Source: Phalacrocorax aristotelis (Eukaryota; Chordata; Aves; Suliformes; Phalacrocoracidae). From it: DNA of 64,000 nt. Below are positions 27,713 through 40,688 of the stretch, piece after piece. Numbering within the stretch: position 1 is the first letter of the stretch; each line of letters begins with the position of its first letter. The DNA lies in contig NC_134288.1 of NCBI RefSeq assembly GCF_949628215.1, positions 6,550,982 through 6,614,981 of the forward strand. The letters are read 5' to 3'. Below the pieces are notes generated by a model. It was not told the origin of the DNA and did not search any database. It was given only the letters and a program-made list of their open reading frames with translations. Made by a program: the position numbers and the translations under genes.

Positions 27713-30700
27713 CCTCTGTGGGATTTTTATTTTTTCTGTGGACTTGATGGCAACCACATCATCACTGAAGCTTCTAATTGGTGGTGAAAATACCAGGACA
27801 CTGATGTTTTCACTATAATCCTCATAACTTTTCTATGAGTCCTACCAGCAGCTAAACAACCGTGCTACCTGGTAAGAAATAAAACAATGATTTAAATCAT
27901 GCTCTCATGGGGATTATCTATCCCATTCAATCCTATATTGGCATCTGCCTCCCTGTCACATACAGAATTTTCTCCCAAGGGTGGGCATCCAAAGCTCTCC
28001 TTTCAGAGCCCCCAGCTCTGGCTGCCTTCCTGGGAGGCAAGAGACAGGGATTGGGTTGGCTACTGCACCCAAAGGTGCAAGCACCCATTCCCAGAGGTGC
28101 CTGGCACTGTTACTTTCCTGCTCTGCGCTATCAAAGCTGTTCTGCTTTGTCCTGAATAACTTGGCCCAGAGGGAAGGAAAGAGGTTGCAAGCACGCATGT
28201 ATAGGAGAATGGGCAGGACGCTACGTACAGACTCAGTACATAAATCCTCCTGCACCGTCGGGTAGATCTGATGGGAGAGCTCTGAGAACACCCTAGCAAA
28301 CTGAGCCTTAAGCCAGGAGAGGCAGAATAATATCTCATTTTCATGTATGTGAATTAGACCTAAGCTTGAGATAGGCAGCAAGCTGCTTCTGGCCGTCCCA
28401 GGAGCAGAACTTCAGAGGCCTCGAGAACTTTACTGCTAATATTGCAGGTGCCTCCAGCCTGTAAGCTTGAGGAACAGACTGGTGGGGATTTTGAGGATCT
28501 AAACAGAAGACTTAATGTTCCTAGTTTCCATAATAGGTGTTCAACTTCTTGTGTGTTTCTAGGTCATCAGGTCCTTGAAGGGCAGGGGGTGGGGTGTATT
28601 GCAAAACATCTTGAAGCCGTTGTCCTGCTGGTAGGCTAGAGTTGCTTTGGAGATGGGTAAGTTCCTAGAAACAGAATTAGCAGAATGTGGGTGGAACAGA
28701 TACCCAGAGAGGTGGTGGGATCTCCACCCATGGAGGTTTTCAAGACTTCTTGAGGCAAAGCCATGGCTGACCTGATCTAGTGTTGGCACCAATCCTGCTT
28801 TGAGTGGGAGGTTGGATGAGAGACTTCCAGCGCTCCTTTCCAGCCAACATTTCTATCGTGTGGGTGCATGGAGGGACGTGGTCAGGGAGGGTTGTCTGTA
28901 GTCATCTTGGAGTCATCAGCAGGTTCCCTAATGGGAAGCAGCTCCTCCCGCACTCCAGCTACGAGAGAGGGCTCTTGTGGGCGTTCTCAGTGAGAGCGCC
29001 CTGGGAAATGGCAAGTGCAGTCCGGAGAGGAAGAATCAAGCTGTGTCACTGAGAACAGCAATTAAAGAAACCAACTGAGACTTCAAGGAAAGAGCATGGA
29101 TCTATAGAGTACATTAGTTAATTAAAACAGAACCATCCTCTTCAGGACTTTTTCATTCACAGAAATCTTCTGTTTCCTGCTAGAGGCATATTGAACTGGT
29201 GACAGTAGCTCAAGACAACTGTGGTTGCTTTTGGAATGAAGTAGTTCAGAAGGAGAACAAACACACCCCTTCCCTGGAGTCCCAAGTTCTTGGCTGGAGG
29301 AGCTTTCAGCCCTGCTGTACTGCATGTTCAGGGTGGAGCAAAGTGATTCAAGCAAAGGCAGATACTGATTATAGCTTAATTGCTGCTGCAGTGTATCTCT
29401 TCCCTGTGTTCGGCTATCTCCTGGCAGAAGGCACCTCACCCCTCTTGGAAGCTGGGGCAAAACTCTAGCCCCAACAAAGTCCAATGGCCAAATTCCCACG
29501 GACTCTGTTCTCCCAGGAATGTCACCATGTTTTATGCACATCAGGGACTCCATTCCGTTTCTTCTGCATCCCCTTTGGATCACAGTTGCGGGTTCACTCA
29601 CCACATCCATTTGCTGGTCGGTTCAGGCCCCTCTGTGAATGGGGCCCTTCTCTCACAGCTAATGCTTGTAAAAAGGAGTACGTGATGGGGGCACTGCAGT
29701 AGGCTTTGGGTATATTGCTGCTAGAGCTGATGGGTAACAAGGCAAAAAGCTACAAAAAGCTTTACATTCAAAGGGTTAGGATTTTTTTTAATTGGGGGAG
29801 GGTTTTTTCCCCCACATAGTGAAAAAGGCCTTTTCCTCACCATAACCAAGAAAGGAGGCTGCAGCACTTGGCAAACAAACTTCTATTAAGTGCATTTGCT
29901 GGAAATGTTTATACTTTGCTCTTGACAACTATCTTGAATATACTGAGTGTTGCACTGTGCTCTAGCTTGCATAATTCTGACATGGGAGCAAAGTCCTATG
30001 GGGGAGGTGATAGTGTCTTTCCTTGGGACTTTTTTTCTTTTTAATACCTGTCACTTGTTGTAATCAGAGGTAATATCTTGTTTCAGAAAATATTCTCCTG
30101 CTCTCCAGGGATTTTCTCTCTCCTCTGGCTGACTTGAGCAGCAGGAGGTGGAGAACATCTTTGCAGGGAGTCAAGAGGAGGGGGGAACTCCGTAAGAACA
30201 GGGAAATCACTGCTACCTACCATGCAGGCTGGCAGATGTTTAACAAGGGGTTCTCTGCCTTCCTCCAAAACTCCCCTTCTACAGCATGTTGCCTGGAAAC
30301 CCTCTGCTTCTTCCCCTTTCACATTTAATTACTGCAAATTGCTGAAAACTTTATCTAAACTCCTATCAGGCAGACAAATCCCTGTTTGATTAGGGCAGAT
30401 AAATGGCCCTAAGTGATTCCAAAAGCTGATCTCCGCTTGCTTTGGATTTTGGGAGGGTTTTTTTCCCTTAGAGTCGGGATTCAACCCAGCATTTCCCAAG
30501 ATGAGTAACAGAAATCTGGGCTAATTCAGGAAGGCCCTTGCCCCCTGATTTTGTATATGACTAGAAGATAAGAAAGGAGGTAGACAGACATTAGCATGAG
30601 AGACTGGTTAAATGAATCTGAATGGGTACTCTCACGTCTAGGGGAATGGATGGCAGCTAAACAGATGGTGGTTGTTCACTAGCCCCTGTGAAACGATGCT

Positions 30701-33480
30701 AGTGGTGGGGTTATCCCTGCAGATGGGTGTCCCTGTTACAGCTTGACTTCCCGTCTGGAATCCTCCATCGAAAGGCAATGAAATGCAACCCGTATGGGTA
30801 AGGATTTACTCTTTGCCCCCAGCTTCTGTCTTTACTGGCTGGAGGTAGGAATGACGTCTTGCATGGGGAGAGAGCTGGAGGGCAATAACCCGTCATCTTG
30901 GTGCCATGCTAATTCTGTGGTTAAATAAGAGGGTGTCACACGGTGGTGGTGTCAGTGCTGGCATAGCTCCCTGACACCGAGGTTGCATCCACACAGGTGT
31001 GGCTTCACGCAAGTCCTGTTCCCAGCCCAGAACCTGCAGCCCTGCACCCGTTTCCTACAGAGAGCAGGAGACGTGCAGGTGCCTCCCAGTGCAAAGATCC
31101 TCCCCACCAAAAGGGGAACACCTATGACAGGAAAAGCAAAACGCAAGGTGTATTTGAAAACCTCCCTTCCCACCCACTCACACAAGGGAGTCAAATGAGC
31201 AGATGAAAGTGGACAGGGGCCCGAGCCACAGAGTTTGTTTCTGGTTCTCTTTTATGAGAGAGTTTCATCGAGGACCATGAGACACAAGCCCTTGGCATCA
31301 TTTGCAGGCTGCCTCCTAAGGAGGGAGCTGGGGGTCTCCAGGTTGGAGAACAGGCTGCATTGTGAAGCTGTTGGAAATAATTCACTCTGTCGTGACTGCA
31401 GTCTCCCATATACAGAGCCAGGACAAAGCAGAAAGACTAAATCACCCAGACTTTCAAGCAAGAATAGACTCCCCCAGGACAAGAATGCAGGCAAACCTGA
31501 CCCGAGGGCTAGTGGCCCTCAGGGCTTGTTTTTATTATTATTTTTGTCCTCTGACAAATGCCCGGCTGCTGATTCTGCCACTACCCAGTTTTCATTGCCT
31601 CTGCAAAGGGCAATGAGCTACAGAGGCACCAAAGAGTTAACCCACGCTGCAGACAAGGCAGGGAACAGCACACCCGAGTCAGGATTTTCTCCCCTGCTTG
31701 TGAAAATCCCTGCTCCCATATAGTTTTGCACACTAGTGGCTATCACAGGTTATTTGTCTGGCAGTGGATCGGAGGGAGTCTGTGTAAACCTCCATGCAAC
31801 TGACTTTAATTACCTGCCAAACCTGCACCAAGGCATAAGCCCACATACTGTATGTGACATTACCAGTAGAGCAAGTACTGGAATGCAGGGGCTAGAATAA
31901 TTTGACAGCTAACATAAAGCACTGTGATTTATATTTTGGTTATATTGAGATTTTTCTCCCCTCTTTGAGAACTCATATAAATATTTACTTGGATCCTAGG
32001 ACCTTGCTTAACTCTCACAGTGCCATGTTTTACCTTCTTCCTTTTTACTTTTTTTTTTTTTTTTGGTATTTTTGTTTTTCAGCAGCTACTCCAGAAATGC
32101 CTTTCATTTTAAAACACAGAAGATTTAAACCAAAAATATTTTCACCTTTAAACAGTTTCATCTGTAAACAATGTGATGCAGTAATCTTAATATATTTACT
32201 GTAGTGTTCAATTGAAAACAGATTATGGGGAAGGGCTTCTTTTAAAAGACACAAGACTTATTTAATAGAAATCAAATGGGTTTATATTCTAGAACAGAGA
32301 CCAGCTGATACCTCTGCTATGTTTTAAAATTTATCCAAGCTATTGAGGAGCTGAGTACCTTGACTATAAAATCTGTTTGTTTCAAATTTAAACTTATCTG
32401 CTGTTAAATGTTACCAGGAAAGGGTTCTTTTCTTTTGTGTCACCTCATGGTTTAAGTCTGCATGCAGCAGGACAGAAATCCCTGCATGAGAGAGATCTGG
32501 TAATACTGCAAATCAGAGAGCAACAGATATTTCTTAATTTTTATTGTTATTATCATGATTCCTGTCTGTCTGTCTGACTTATGCATGAGTCACCTATACA
32601 TAGCCCCAGAGGCCCACAGGTATTTGTTTAATACCCTGCTTTTTTGGGTGCATGACTTTAGGTAAGTGAGGACCTGGAAATACCCTTCCAAAACCATTTT
32701 CTGCTAACAGCCTTGATATCCCTTTTATCCGTCTGTGGAGGGGGTTAAGCTATCGGTCCGCAAAACCAATGCTGAACCTAATGAATTTGTGCTCTTCCAA
32801 TCCTTGAGATCAGCACATGCTCTCGCAGACCAGTGTAGCGTTGCCACTGCAATACCCAGAATAAAATGCTTGATCCAAGGGTCAAGGCTGACATAAAAAT
32901 AAGGATGGCCTGTGTCAAAAGGAGTTCAGCAGTCCTCTCTTTCTGGTGTCCTGAATGCACTCTGTGTTTATCAGCCTCAGCCACCACGGGATGGCTCAGT
33001 GCTAGAGCTGATGGTAGCATTGCACTAGAACTAACATGACATGTGGAACTGGATGTCGTTGGACAATAACAGATGGGGGCTAGACTGAGGAAAAATGTAA
33101 AAGCTTTCCTTTAGAATCACACGAGCAGAGATTTCAGACTCAAAAGCCTTTTGCCTATAATTGTTGGCTGCCTTAAACTGGGGGAAAATGCAGATCCAGA
33201 GACCTGTGTGCATAAAAGCAAGGAAGAAGCAGTTAGCAGAAGTCCAAGGTGCAGGTTTATTGCCCTCTATAATTTCTTTTCTGAATGGTCCCCCTGAACC
33301 AGCAGGAAAGTTTCTGCTCCATTCAACAGTAAATAAGACAGGACCCATAAAAACGCAGGATTAGAGGGGCTTGTGCTGCCTTCTCCTCCCTCACGATCCC
33401 TGGCAGTCAGTGATCTTGCCTGGTGCTTCCAGCTGCAGTGGCAGGAGGAGAGGCAGCACAGGCAAGAGAGACTTGTCAGC
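27713..33480. other. Intergenic, no gene recognised apart from one CR1 copy
   Basis: Holds the CR1 fragment at 28684-28860. Open frames up to 162 codons overlap on both strands and show no known domain. Confidence 0.55.
28684..28860 (+). mobile_element. CR1 LINE 3'-end fragment
   Basis: It contains CCCAGAGAGGTGGTGGGATC, TGGAGGTTTTCAAGACTTC, GACCTGATCTAGTGTTGG, CCTGCTTTGAGTGGGAGGTT and GGATGAGAGACTTCCAGCGC, in the order of the CR1 3' untranslated region, and ends near ATTTCTATCG, close to the usual ATTCTATG tail. It is 5' truncated and non-coding. Confidence 0.92.
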
Positions 33481-33640
33481 CTGAGCCCTGCCATCAGTCT
33501 GCAGCTCACCTTGGCCAGGTCACTGCACCTCTCAGAGCCTCGGTTTCCCCTGCTGTAGAAGGTCAGAGGCCTCTTTTAATAAACTGCTTGAAGTTCGAGT
33601 GAAGAAGGAGTAAGTATCGTTTATTTTTATGAATGCAGAT
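33481..33640 (+). mobile_element. MIR/CORE-SINE-like fragment
   Basis: CACCTTGGCCAGGTCACTGC followed by CTCTCAGAGCCTCGGTTTCC and CCTGCTGTAGAA matches the MIR core (CTTGGGCAAGTCACTTAACC, CTCTGAGCCTCAGTTTCCCC). AAACTGCTTGAAGTTCGAGT further on resembles the conserved 3' tail of amniote MIR/L3-type repeats. Old and diverged. Confidence 0.7.
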
Positions 33641-35084
33641 TTCAGGTGCTTGGCACTGATTCCTGGCCATGCTTACTTCAGAAAAAAATCATACTGAACA
33701 CAACGCCCTTGTCACTGAGTGTTTAATATCCTTTATAAAGCCAGGAGGACCTTTCTGGAAACAAATGAAGTCTCATTAGTGAGAAGTCCAGGCTAGAGCA
33801 GAATCAGATCTCTACAATTTATCGGTGGGCGGTGGCAAGCTTCGATAGTCAAATACAGGCACAAACGATGCACACATATTTGCAATACATATGCATTATT
33901 GCAATACTGAACGAAAACATCAGAGTTTAGAAATAACCCCATCTCTGTATTTGTGCGGACATGTCCTAGTATCTCACGGTACTGCAGTGAAAGCGAGAGC
34001 CTGCAGAGAGGGTACAGTTAACAAAATGGTGTATTAGAGCTGCACAGTGACATTGTCAGTGGAGGAGTTTTCTCTGTTATAAACCTTCGCCCACTGCCTC
34101 CAAAAACGAGGAAGAAGGGGGGAGAAATAAGTTTGAGATGTTTCTTTAAAGAAAGCACTAAACTTGGTAAAAGGACACAGCTTTCCTACCTTGCTCTCTG
34201 CCCCTCATGCCTCAGGATATCATAAATTTTTGATACCAATAAAACAGAATTTTTGATGAGCTGCTATTTTGCATTAAAGCAACTTTACATGCAAAGATTG
34301 CATAATAGGAAGTAAAATTGAATTTTGCCTCAGAACAAGTTCTTATTATTAATTTAAGTGTTTTTTATACATTTTAGCAGCAGCTTATCATTCTATATAT
34401 TGAATTTCTTTCAAGTGAGAACACTTAGCATTGGTTTCCTTATCTAAACAAATCTTTTAAGAGAACACATGTATAAAGTGGAAATGCAGTGTTTTGAATC
34501 TGTGCCTTAAGACAAACAGTGAAACTTTAAAAGGGGAAATAAAACATGGCAGAGGACAACTATCTCTAAAAACCTAATAGCAGCCTCCGTGGGACAGGAA
34601 AACATGTCTCTTTCTTTATGTTGAATAGGGTTTTTCCCTCTTTAGTGCAGTGTTTATTCTAACCATATTGTGACAAACCTGTAAATACAAAAAGCCCCCA
34701 TCGGAGCAATTCTGTTTAAGGCAAAGGATTTGCAGTACCTTGGGTCTCAAGCACAGCACAATCTGTTTTCTAAAACTTCCACACACCACAACACGCGGGA
34801 CCAGTTCACAAATATAAATTGTCTCTTCCCTGTTCTGGATGCAATAGCAAAAAAACGTTTTGCAGCACCTCATGCTGTGTTCAGAATTCACTACTGAAAG
34901 TCACCATTTAAAAATCAAGAAAAGGCAGCACTTGAAAGCTTCCTTCCCCCCCCCTCCCCCGCCCCTTCTTCTTCTCCTTCTCTTTCTTGCATAAAACAAA
35001 AGTCCAGTGTGGGATCCTATCAGACCGCTGCATGCTACATTACTGAACACGCTACACAGTATTATGCAATAAGCTATTTAGAGT

Positions 35085-35106
35085 GTGTGTGTATGTGTGT
35101 GCGCAC
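35085..35106. repeat. (TG)n microsatellite, short
   Basis: GTGTGTGTGTATGTGTGTGC ends in GCACG; a short interrupted dinucleotide run. Confidence 0.75.
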
Positions 35107-35154
35107 GTAACTTCAGATTTACTGTAACCTTAATGGAGTGAAACATAATGATTT

Positions 35155-35176
35155 AAAAAAAAAAAAAAAAAAAAAA
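35155..35176. repeat. Poly(A) run, 22 A
   Basis: An uninterrupted A22 tract at the edge of the GC-rich domain. No retroposed body is recognisable upstream. Confidence 0.9.
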
Positions 35177-35280
35177 GAAACCATAACAGAAACTTGTCCA
35201 AATAAGGAGCAGAATAGCTTTCTCCCCCTCGATGGCAGGGAAGTACTCCTTCAATCCTGCAAGGAGAAGATCAAAACTTA

Positions 35281-38200
35281 GAATTTAAAAAAGAAAGAAG
35301 ACAAGAGGGACACCCCCGGGAGCCGAAGCGGCGGCGGGGAAGGACGTGCCGGCAGGCGGGAGGCGCGGAGCCTGCGCACGGGGCTGCGCGGCCGCGGAGC
35401 CGGAGGGGGCTCTCCCGAGCGCCGGAGATGTTTTATCTGTCCTCCCCGAAACCTAACACCCACCGCCCCGAAAGAGCTTCCCTGACCTTGGTCTGTCAAT
35501 CACCGACACCACCAGCCTGCTAGAGCCAGGCGGGCACCGCGCCAGCCCGAAAGGGCGGGGGGGGTGAGGGGGGGTGGGGAAGGGAAGGGAAAAAGAAAAA
35601 AGAAAGAAAAATTAAGCCCTAAAGCAGCTGGGAACAGTTATCTCGCAAGCCCTGGCTCATCCTCATAACACATCTCGCCTGCCCACCCCAGCACCGAGCA
35701 CTCATCTGCCGGCCGGCAGCGGCGCTCAGCATCTCTGGAAACTCTGAGAGCGATGTTTCTATCTTTAGTTCAAAAAAGTCTTTTTCTCTGTTTTGGAATT
35801 AAAGACAATCAGTTTTATACACTCTCCTGGAGGGAAGGGAATATTGAAAAGAGTCTGTTAAACGGTTGGCTGAGATAGTCTCGAAGTTTTGTGACAGTAA
35901 ATGGAGGGGGGGTGCCAATTGTGTTTCCTGTCTGAGTGTCTCGTTTAATTCTGGGAGCAGCCTTAGCCGGCAGTCACCTCTGCCCCGGCGGGGGGGGTGC
36001 AGATCTCGCTCCAGCTGTTAGCAATAGCTCTTGCAAAACAGCGAGATCAAACAAAATAATACGATTTTTCACTGAAGGGAATCCTCCTCCTGCGCTACAC
36101 TGAGATCACCTCGTGAACCGCCGTCCGGCAGCCCGATGTGGCAGTGCAAGCCTTGGGCTCTTCCCCGCCCCACCCCAGATCCCCCGGGGGTGCAGGGCAG
36201 CCAGCCGGCCCCCGCCGTGCTGCTCTCGGGGGGCTCCCACCCGCGCATTCCTGGCTGTGAAGGCACCCACGCTTCTGCTCCCAGCACACCCCAGAGCCCC
36301 CGACCCCCTGCTCCGGCCGGGGGTGCGCGGCCCGGTCCTGGACCTCGCTGGCACCCCGACCCCATCCTCCCCGGGACTGCAAGGAGCAGATCGGGGTCGG
36401 GACCGCTCCCTGCCTACACCGGGCTTTTTGGGAGGCGGTTTGCAGCATCTTCGCTCCGGAGAGCCTCAGGGGCGGCTGGCAGGTTTTCGGAGCGGGAGGT
36501 GGTCAGCGCTCGGCCCCTCCGAGCCGTGTCGTTCGTGGGGACTGCCAGAGCCCCGATGTGCGGCAGCCTTTGGAGCGTCCCGGCCCCCTCCGAGCCCCGG
36601 GGGAGGCCGGGCTGCCCGGGGGTACCGCACCTCCGGGGCGCGGAGGGGCCCCCAGCCCCCGGCCGGGATGTGCGTGGGGAAAAGTGGCTCAAAGGACGGG
36701 CAGAGGACGCGCAGGCAAAGCAGCACGTCCGGAGAGGGGAAAGAAGAGGGTTTTGGGGAGGGAAGATGCTTTATCACCCGCTGTTGACACGCAGCTTCCC
36801 CGCAGCGCTGCGGGTGGAAAGCGGGGAGCCCCGGAGGGCGGCCCCGAGCTGAGCCGCACGGCCCCCCGCACCCGGGGGAGCACCCCGCGCGCAGGCCGGT
36901 CCCGGGGAGGAAAAGAGGGGGTTCCCTTTTTGTGCTTTCGCTTCAAGAAACTGCTCTCCATTGTGCCCCCAGCTCCTGGGTCAACACCCCTTCTATGAAT
37001 CAGCGACGAACGGCGAGAGAGCAAAGTCGCTACTCGGGGATGGCGATAGGCGAGCGAGGCTGGGAGGGGGTCACCGTCCGCTCATGGGGCTCCCCCCGGG
37101 GGTGGGGGCGGGCAGGGGGGCAGCAGGCCCTGCCGGCCCCGACCCCGCCCCGGGCAGCCCGTGTCCGGTGCCGGTGCCGGTGCCGGTGCCGAGCCTTGCC
37201 CAGCCGCAGGCCGGGCCGAGCGCGAGTGCGGGTTGTTTTTCGCCCCCCTCGACATGTCGGAGGCCCCGTCCGAAGCCCCCGGGGCGGCCCGAGGAAGGCA
37301 GCCCGACCCCCGGGAGGGAGGGCAGCCCACCGCCCGGGGCCCGCTCCGCGCCGTCCCGCCGGGCCCGTCCCCCAGCGCCGGCGGGTCCCGGTCCCACCAG
37401 CCCGCGCTGTCGCCCGCGGTGCTGCTTGGCTGCGTTTGGTTTTTTCTTTTCTTTTCTTGTAAATGGGATAAATTCAACCTCAGGAACGGGACCGGGCGCT
37501 GCGGCCGCCCTCGCCGTGCCGCGGGGCTGCCCCGCCGCTGACACAGCTCCGCGGTGGGAAGCTGGAGGGCTTTTCTAAGGCCTGTTTTTCCTATTTTTTG
37601 TTGTTGTTGTTCAATTAGCCCTAGTGATTTATTCAATGCATGCATGAGGGGACATTAATATGCGGTGGCAGTTCCCACAAACAATATTCCTCTCAGGCTT
37701 TCTGCAGCCATAGCGTTTACTGGCAAAGGGGGAGGCTATACAGGGAAAGCCAGGCGCTCTCATCCTTTTCCTCTGCAAACTCCTGTCCCCCCTTGGCAGG
37801 GCAGCAGGGTACGAGCTTGTTCTCCTCTCCAGGCCTGACTCATGTAGCCGGGGGGCTGGGACTGGCCCCGGTCCCTTCCAAGCCCCCCCAGCCCAGCGGC
37901 TGGCCCAGCTGGCTCTGACAAGGCAGGGATGCGGCTGGGATTTCAGAGGGGATTTTGTTTTAAAGTTATTGTATTTGCTTTTAATTTTTTCCCACACTCT
38001 TGTCCTTAACCGTTTTGTTCTCCAAACGTGCCTTATGCTGTCCCTGCAAAGGCAGCTTGCTGCTGCTGGGAAGAGGAGCAGGGGGCAGAGAGGCGATCAT
38101 TTCTGGTTGTGTGGTGCCTTGGATTTTGATTTTAAAGAGGGATTTTAAAGTTCGACACGGTTTTCACACTCTCAGAGCAGCAGCTCCCAGGCACGCTGCG

Positions 38201-39020
38201 GCCCGGCTGCGGGGCTCCCTTCCCCGCACCCGGGCGAGGAGCGGGGCCGAATTCTAACCTCCTCTGGCTGCAATTTAGGGAGCTGCGGGACTGTCTGTCT
38301 TGAAAGCGGCTGATGGGTGGTGGTGTCTCTGGAGGTGCTGAGCCCTGGGGGGTGGCCTGTCCCCTTCTCCACACACATCTAAAGAGTCTTCTAAACTGCC
38401 CTTTGCTCATGCTTTTAAAAAAAAATAATTAAAGAAAATAAAAAGAAAAAAGCCGAAATAAATAGAACGTGCAGATGGAGAGGAGGAAAGTGGATGGCCA
38501 GCCCGCATCCCAGAGGACCCGGGGGAAAGGAAAGGACAGACTTCTCCAAGTCCTCTCATTTTCTAATGCAAAAAAAATAAAAAGGAAAAGAAAAAAAGTG
38601 CCTGCACTTAGCGTTTCCTCCCTCCGGCAGCCCGGGGGTGGCTCAGACCGGAGGCTCCCGGGGGCGGGGGGACGGGGCGAGACGCCCCGCCAGCACCGGG
38701 CCCGCCGTGGGGCTCCCGCCGCTCCGCTCCCGGCGGCCCCACGGCGCGGAGTGGGGGGCGATGCTCGCCCCCCGCCCCGGGCCAGGCGTGGGCAAAGCGG
38801 AGGAGGGCGCACGGCTGAGCGGTCCTACCCTGCGTGCGGCGGCGTTCCCGGGTGGGCAAAGCAGCTCCGCACCCCCCGCGCCGGGCGTCCGGAGGGGAGC
38901 GGGGCGGCCGCCGAGGCAGGGCGCAGCGAGGGGCGGCAGCCGCCCAGGGCTTTCCCTTCTGGGGTGGTTCTTTTTTTTTGTGGTTTGTTTTTTTTTTTCT
39001 CTCCCGGAACACGAGACGTC
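35281..39020. other. GC/CpG-rich domain 3' of MAFB, no gene recognised
   Basis: GC- and CpG-dense blocks at about 35300-35730, 36110-37560, 38160-38260 and 38600-38990 alternate with AT-rich gaps. They look like CpG islands belonging to one broad domain with MAFB. Many open frames of 80-240 codons overlap here on both strands, as expected from stop-poor GC-rich DNA; none resembles a known protein. There is a (CCGGTG)4 hexamer run at about 37165-37190. A promoter for a non-coding RNA is possible but not shown. Confidence 0.55.
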
Positions 39021-39139
39021 AGAGAAGCAGGTCCTCTCCAAGAAATGCCATTTCAATGATTTTAATAAGCAAAATAGGAAACAATTTTAATAACCAAAAA
39101 CAGAAACCAGTCTGAATAAAACTACAATAGACCAGGTTT

Positions 39140-39145
39140 TTTAAT
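39140..39145 (-). terminator. MAFB: Candidate distal poly(A) signal ATTAAA of MAFB
   Basis: The minus strand reads AATATTAAAAAACC. A U/GU-rich stretch follows at about 39119-39093 (minus), where a downstream element would be expected. Other ATTAAA hexamers lie close by at about 39060 and 39085, and an AATAAA lies at 39798-39803, so the choice between sites is uncertain. Confidence 0.35.
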
Positions 39146-40556
39146 ATTTTTCATATCATAAGCAGGATTTGAAATTGATCCCTTCAGAACTTTACATGAA
39201 ATAAAAACATTTTTTTTCCGCTGCTGCAATGTTTTTGATTTCAACACAGTTGAATCAGTAAAAACCAAAGATCGTTTTCTGATGCATGACTAATATCCAC
39301 AATATTTAAAACTGCAAGCACCATGCTGTTCATTACAATCTTGTTATTACTGTTAATTTATAAACTAATACAAACTTAAAATGCATCCGGCCAGCAGTGC
39401 CAGCTATCCTAAAAGGAAACTAAAAAATAAGTTTTCATTTTGGTATTTTTGTCAGTGCAACGTAAATCCTTTTACTGACCTGCAGGAGGAAAAAAAAAAA
39501 AGTAATAAAAACACCCATAAGACTCCAAACTACTACTACTATACAACTGCAAATAAATTTTGGCTAAAACTTTCACTCGCTGCATAGGGAAGCAGAGAAG
39601 CAGATTACAAATCATCGCAAAAGAATACACGTAAAAGTTGCAGTATGTCTTCTTAAAAAAAAGGTTTAGTTTTATATGCTTTTCCAGCCCACTCATCTGC
39701 TGCTACCATCGAGAAACCTAACTTCAGTGGCGACACCGAGCCCTCGCTGCTATTGCAACTTGACTCGTAACCAGGAGGAGGTTTTTTTTTTCTTTTCTTT
39801 ATTTACCGAAAATCAAGGGGCAGTTGTTTCTTAAAAGGAACTGGTATCTCGTCCGTCCTTCGCTTCCTGAGTGTACAATCAGAAGGGAAACTATATGGCC
39901 AAGCCTAACCACTCCAGGCTGGGAAATGTCCTGAAGGAAAGAGCTTCGCTGCCACTTTAAAGCACGGAGTAGGCTCTAGTGACCGATGAGAGTTTTTCCC
40001 TGTTAAGTTTAGGTTTGTCAATGCCATTCAGGCGTTTTTGCTTCTGCCCCAACAAACAAAAACCAAAATGAAAACTAAAACAAAAACAAAAAAAAAAACC
40101 AAAACAACTTAAAAGTGCACCAGATATACAAAGTTGGTTTTTTTTCTAATGCAAAATGCCCATAACTTTTTCCTTAAGTATCTCTTTAATACCAAACAAA
40201 CCGTATAACCAGCCTGCTGAAATGTTATTTTGTTTTTGTTTTTTTTTTTTTCTCTCCTGTGAGGTTTGAAGTAGCAGATATTTACAAGCTAACAACCATA
40301 AAAGAAAATAAGAGAGCAAAACCAACGAACAAAACTGCACAAGCAGTAAAAACTTTGATAACTTGTGATGCTTTTCTTATCGATGAAACAAAACAACAAC
40401 AGAAATCTATGATCGATGATCAACATGCTATAGTTAAACAAGAAAATGGTACAAAATAGAAATTATTACCATACATGTCCAGCATGCAGGATTAATATTT
40501 TTAATGCAGATTTTCGTATTTTTCTATATAATCAAGCAGGCAATAAAACTGATGAG

Positions 40557-40608
40557 TTTTTTTTTCTTTCTTTCATTCATTCTTTCTTTCTTTCTTTCTT
40601 TCCTTTCT
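40557..40608. repeat. (TTTC)n microsatellite in the MAFB 3' UTR
   Basis: TTTC/TTCA tetranucleotides follow a poly-T run. The tract reads as GAAA repeats in the transcript sense. Confidence 0.85.
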
Positions 40609-40688
40609 TAGATTGAACGTCCCATCTGAGTCCTGTAACTTATTTCTCAAAGCAGGCAATATATGAAGAGTTTGCATATATTGTCCTT

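Larger units (their letters stand above)
33641..35280. other. Intergenic, AT-rich, no gene recognised
   Basis: AT-rich DNA leading into the GC-rich domain, with a C-rich/CTT-rich tract (about 34940-34990), a TG run and an A22 run. Possible regulatory DNA, not shown. Confidence 0.5.

Noticed and set aside
33590-33605. tRNA-like B-box (GTTCGAG)
   Set aside because: No A-box, acceptor stem or cloverleaf around it. It lies in the tail of the MIR-like fragment.
35155-35176. Poly(A) tail of a processed pseudogene
   Set aside because: No coding remnant or target-site duplication is recognisable beside the A22 run.
36113-37645. Overlapping open frames of 80-240 codons on both strands
   Set aside because: They are low-complexity Pro/Arg/Gly/Ala frames in CpG-rich DNA, mutually overlapping, with no domain and no splice pattern.
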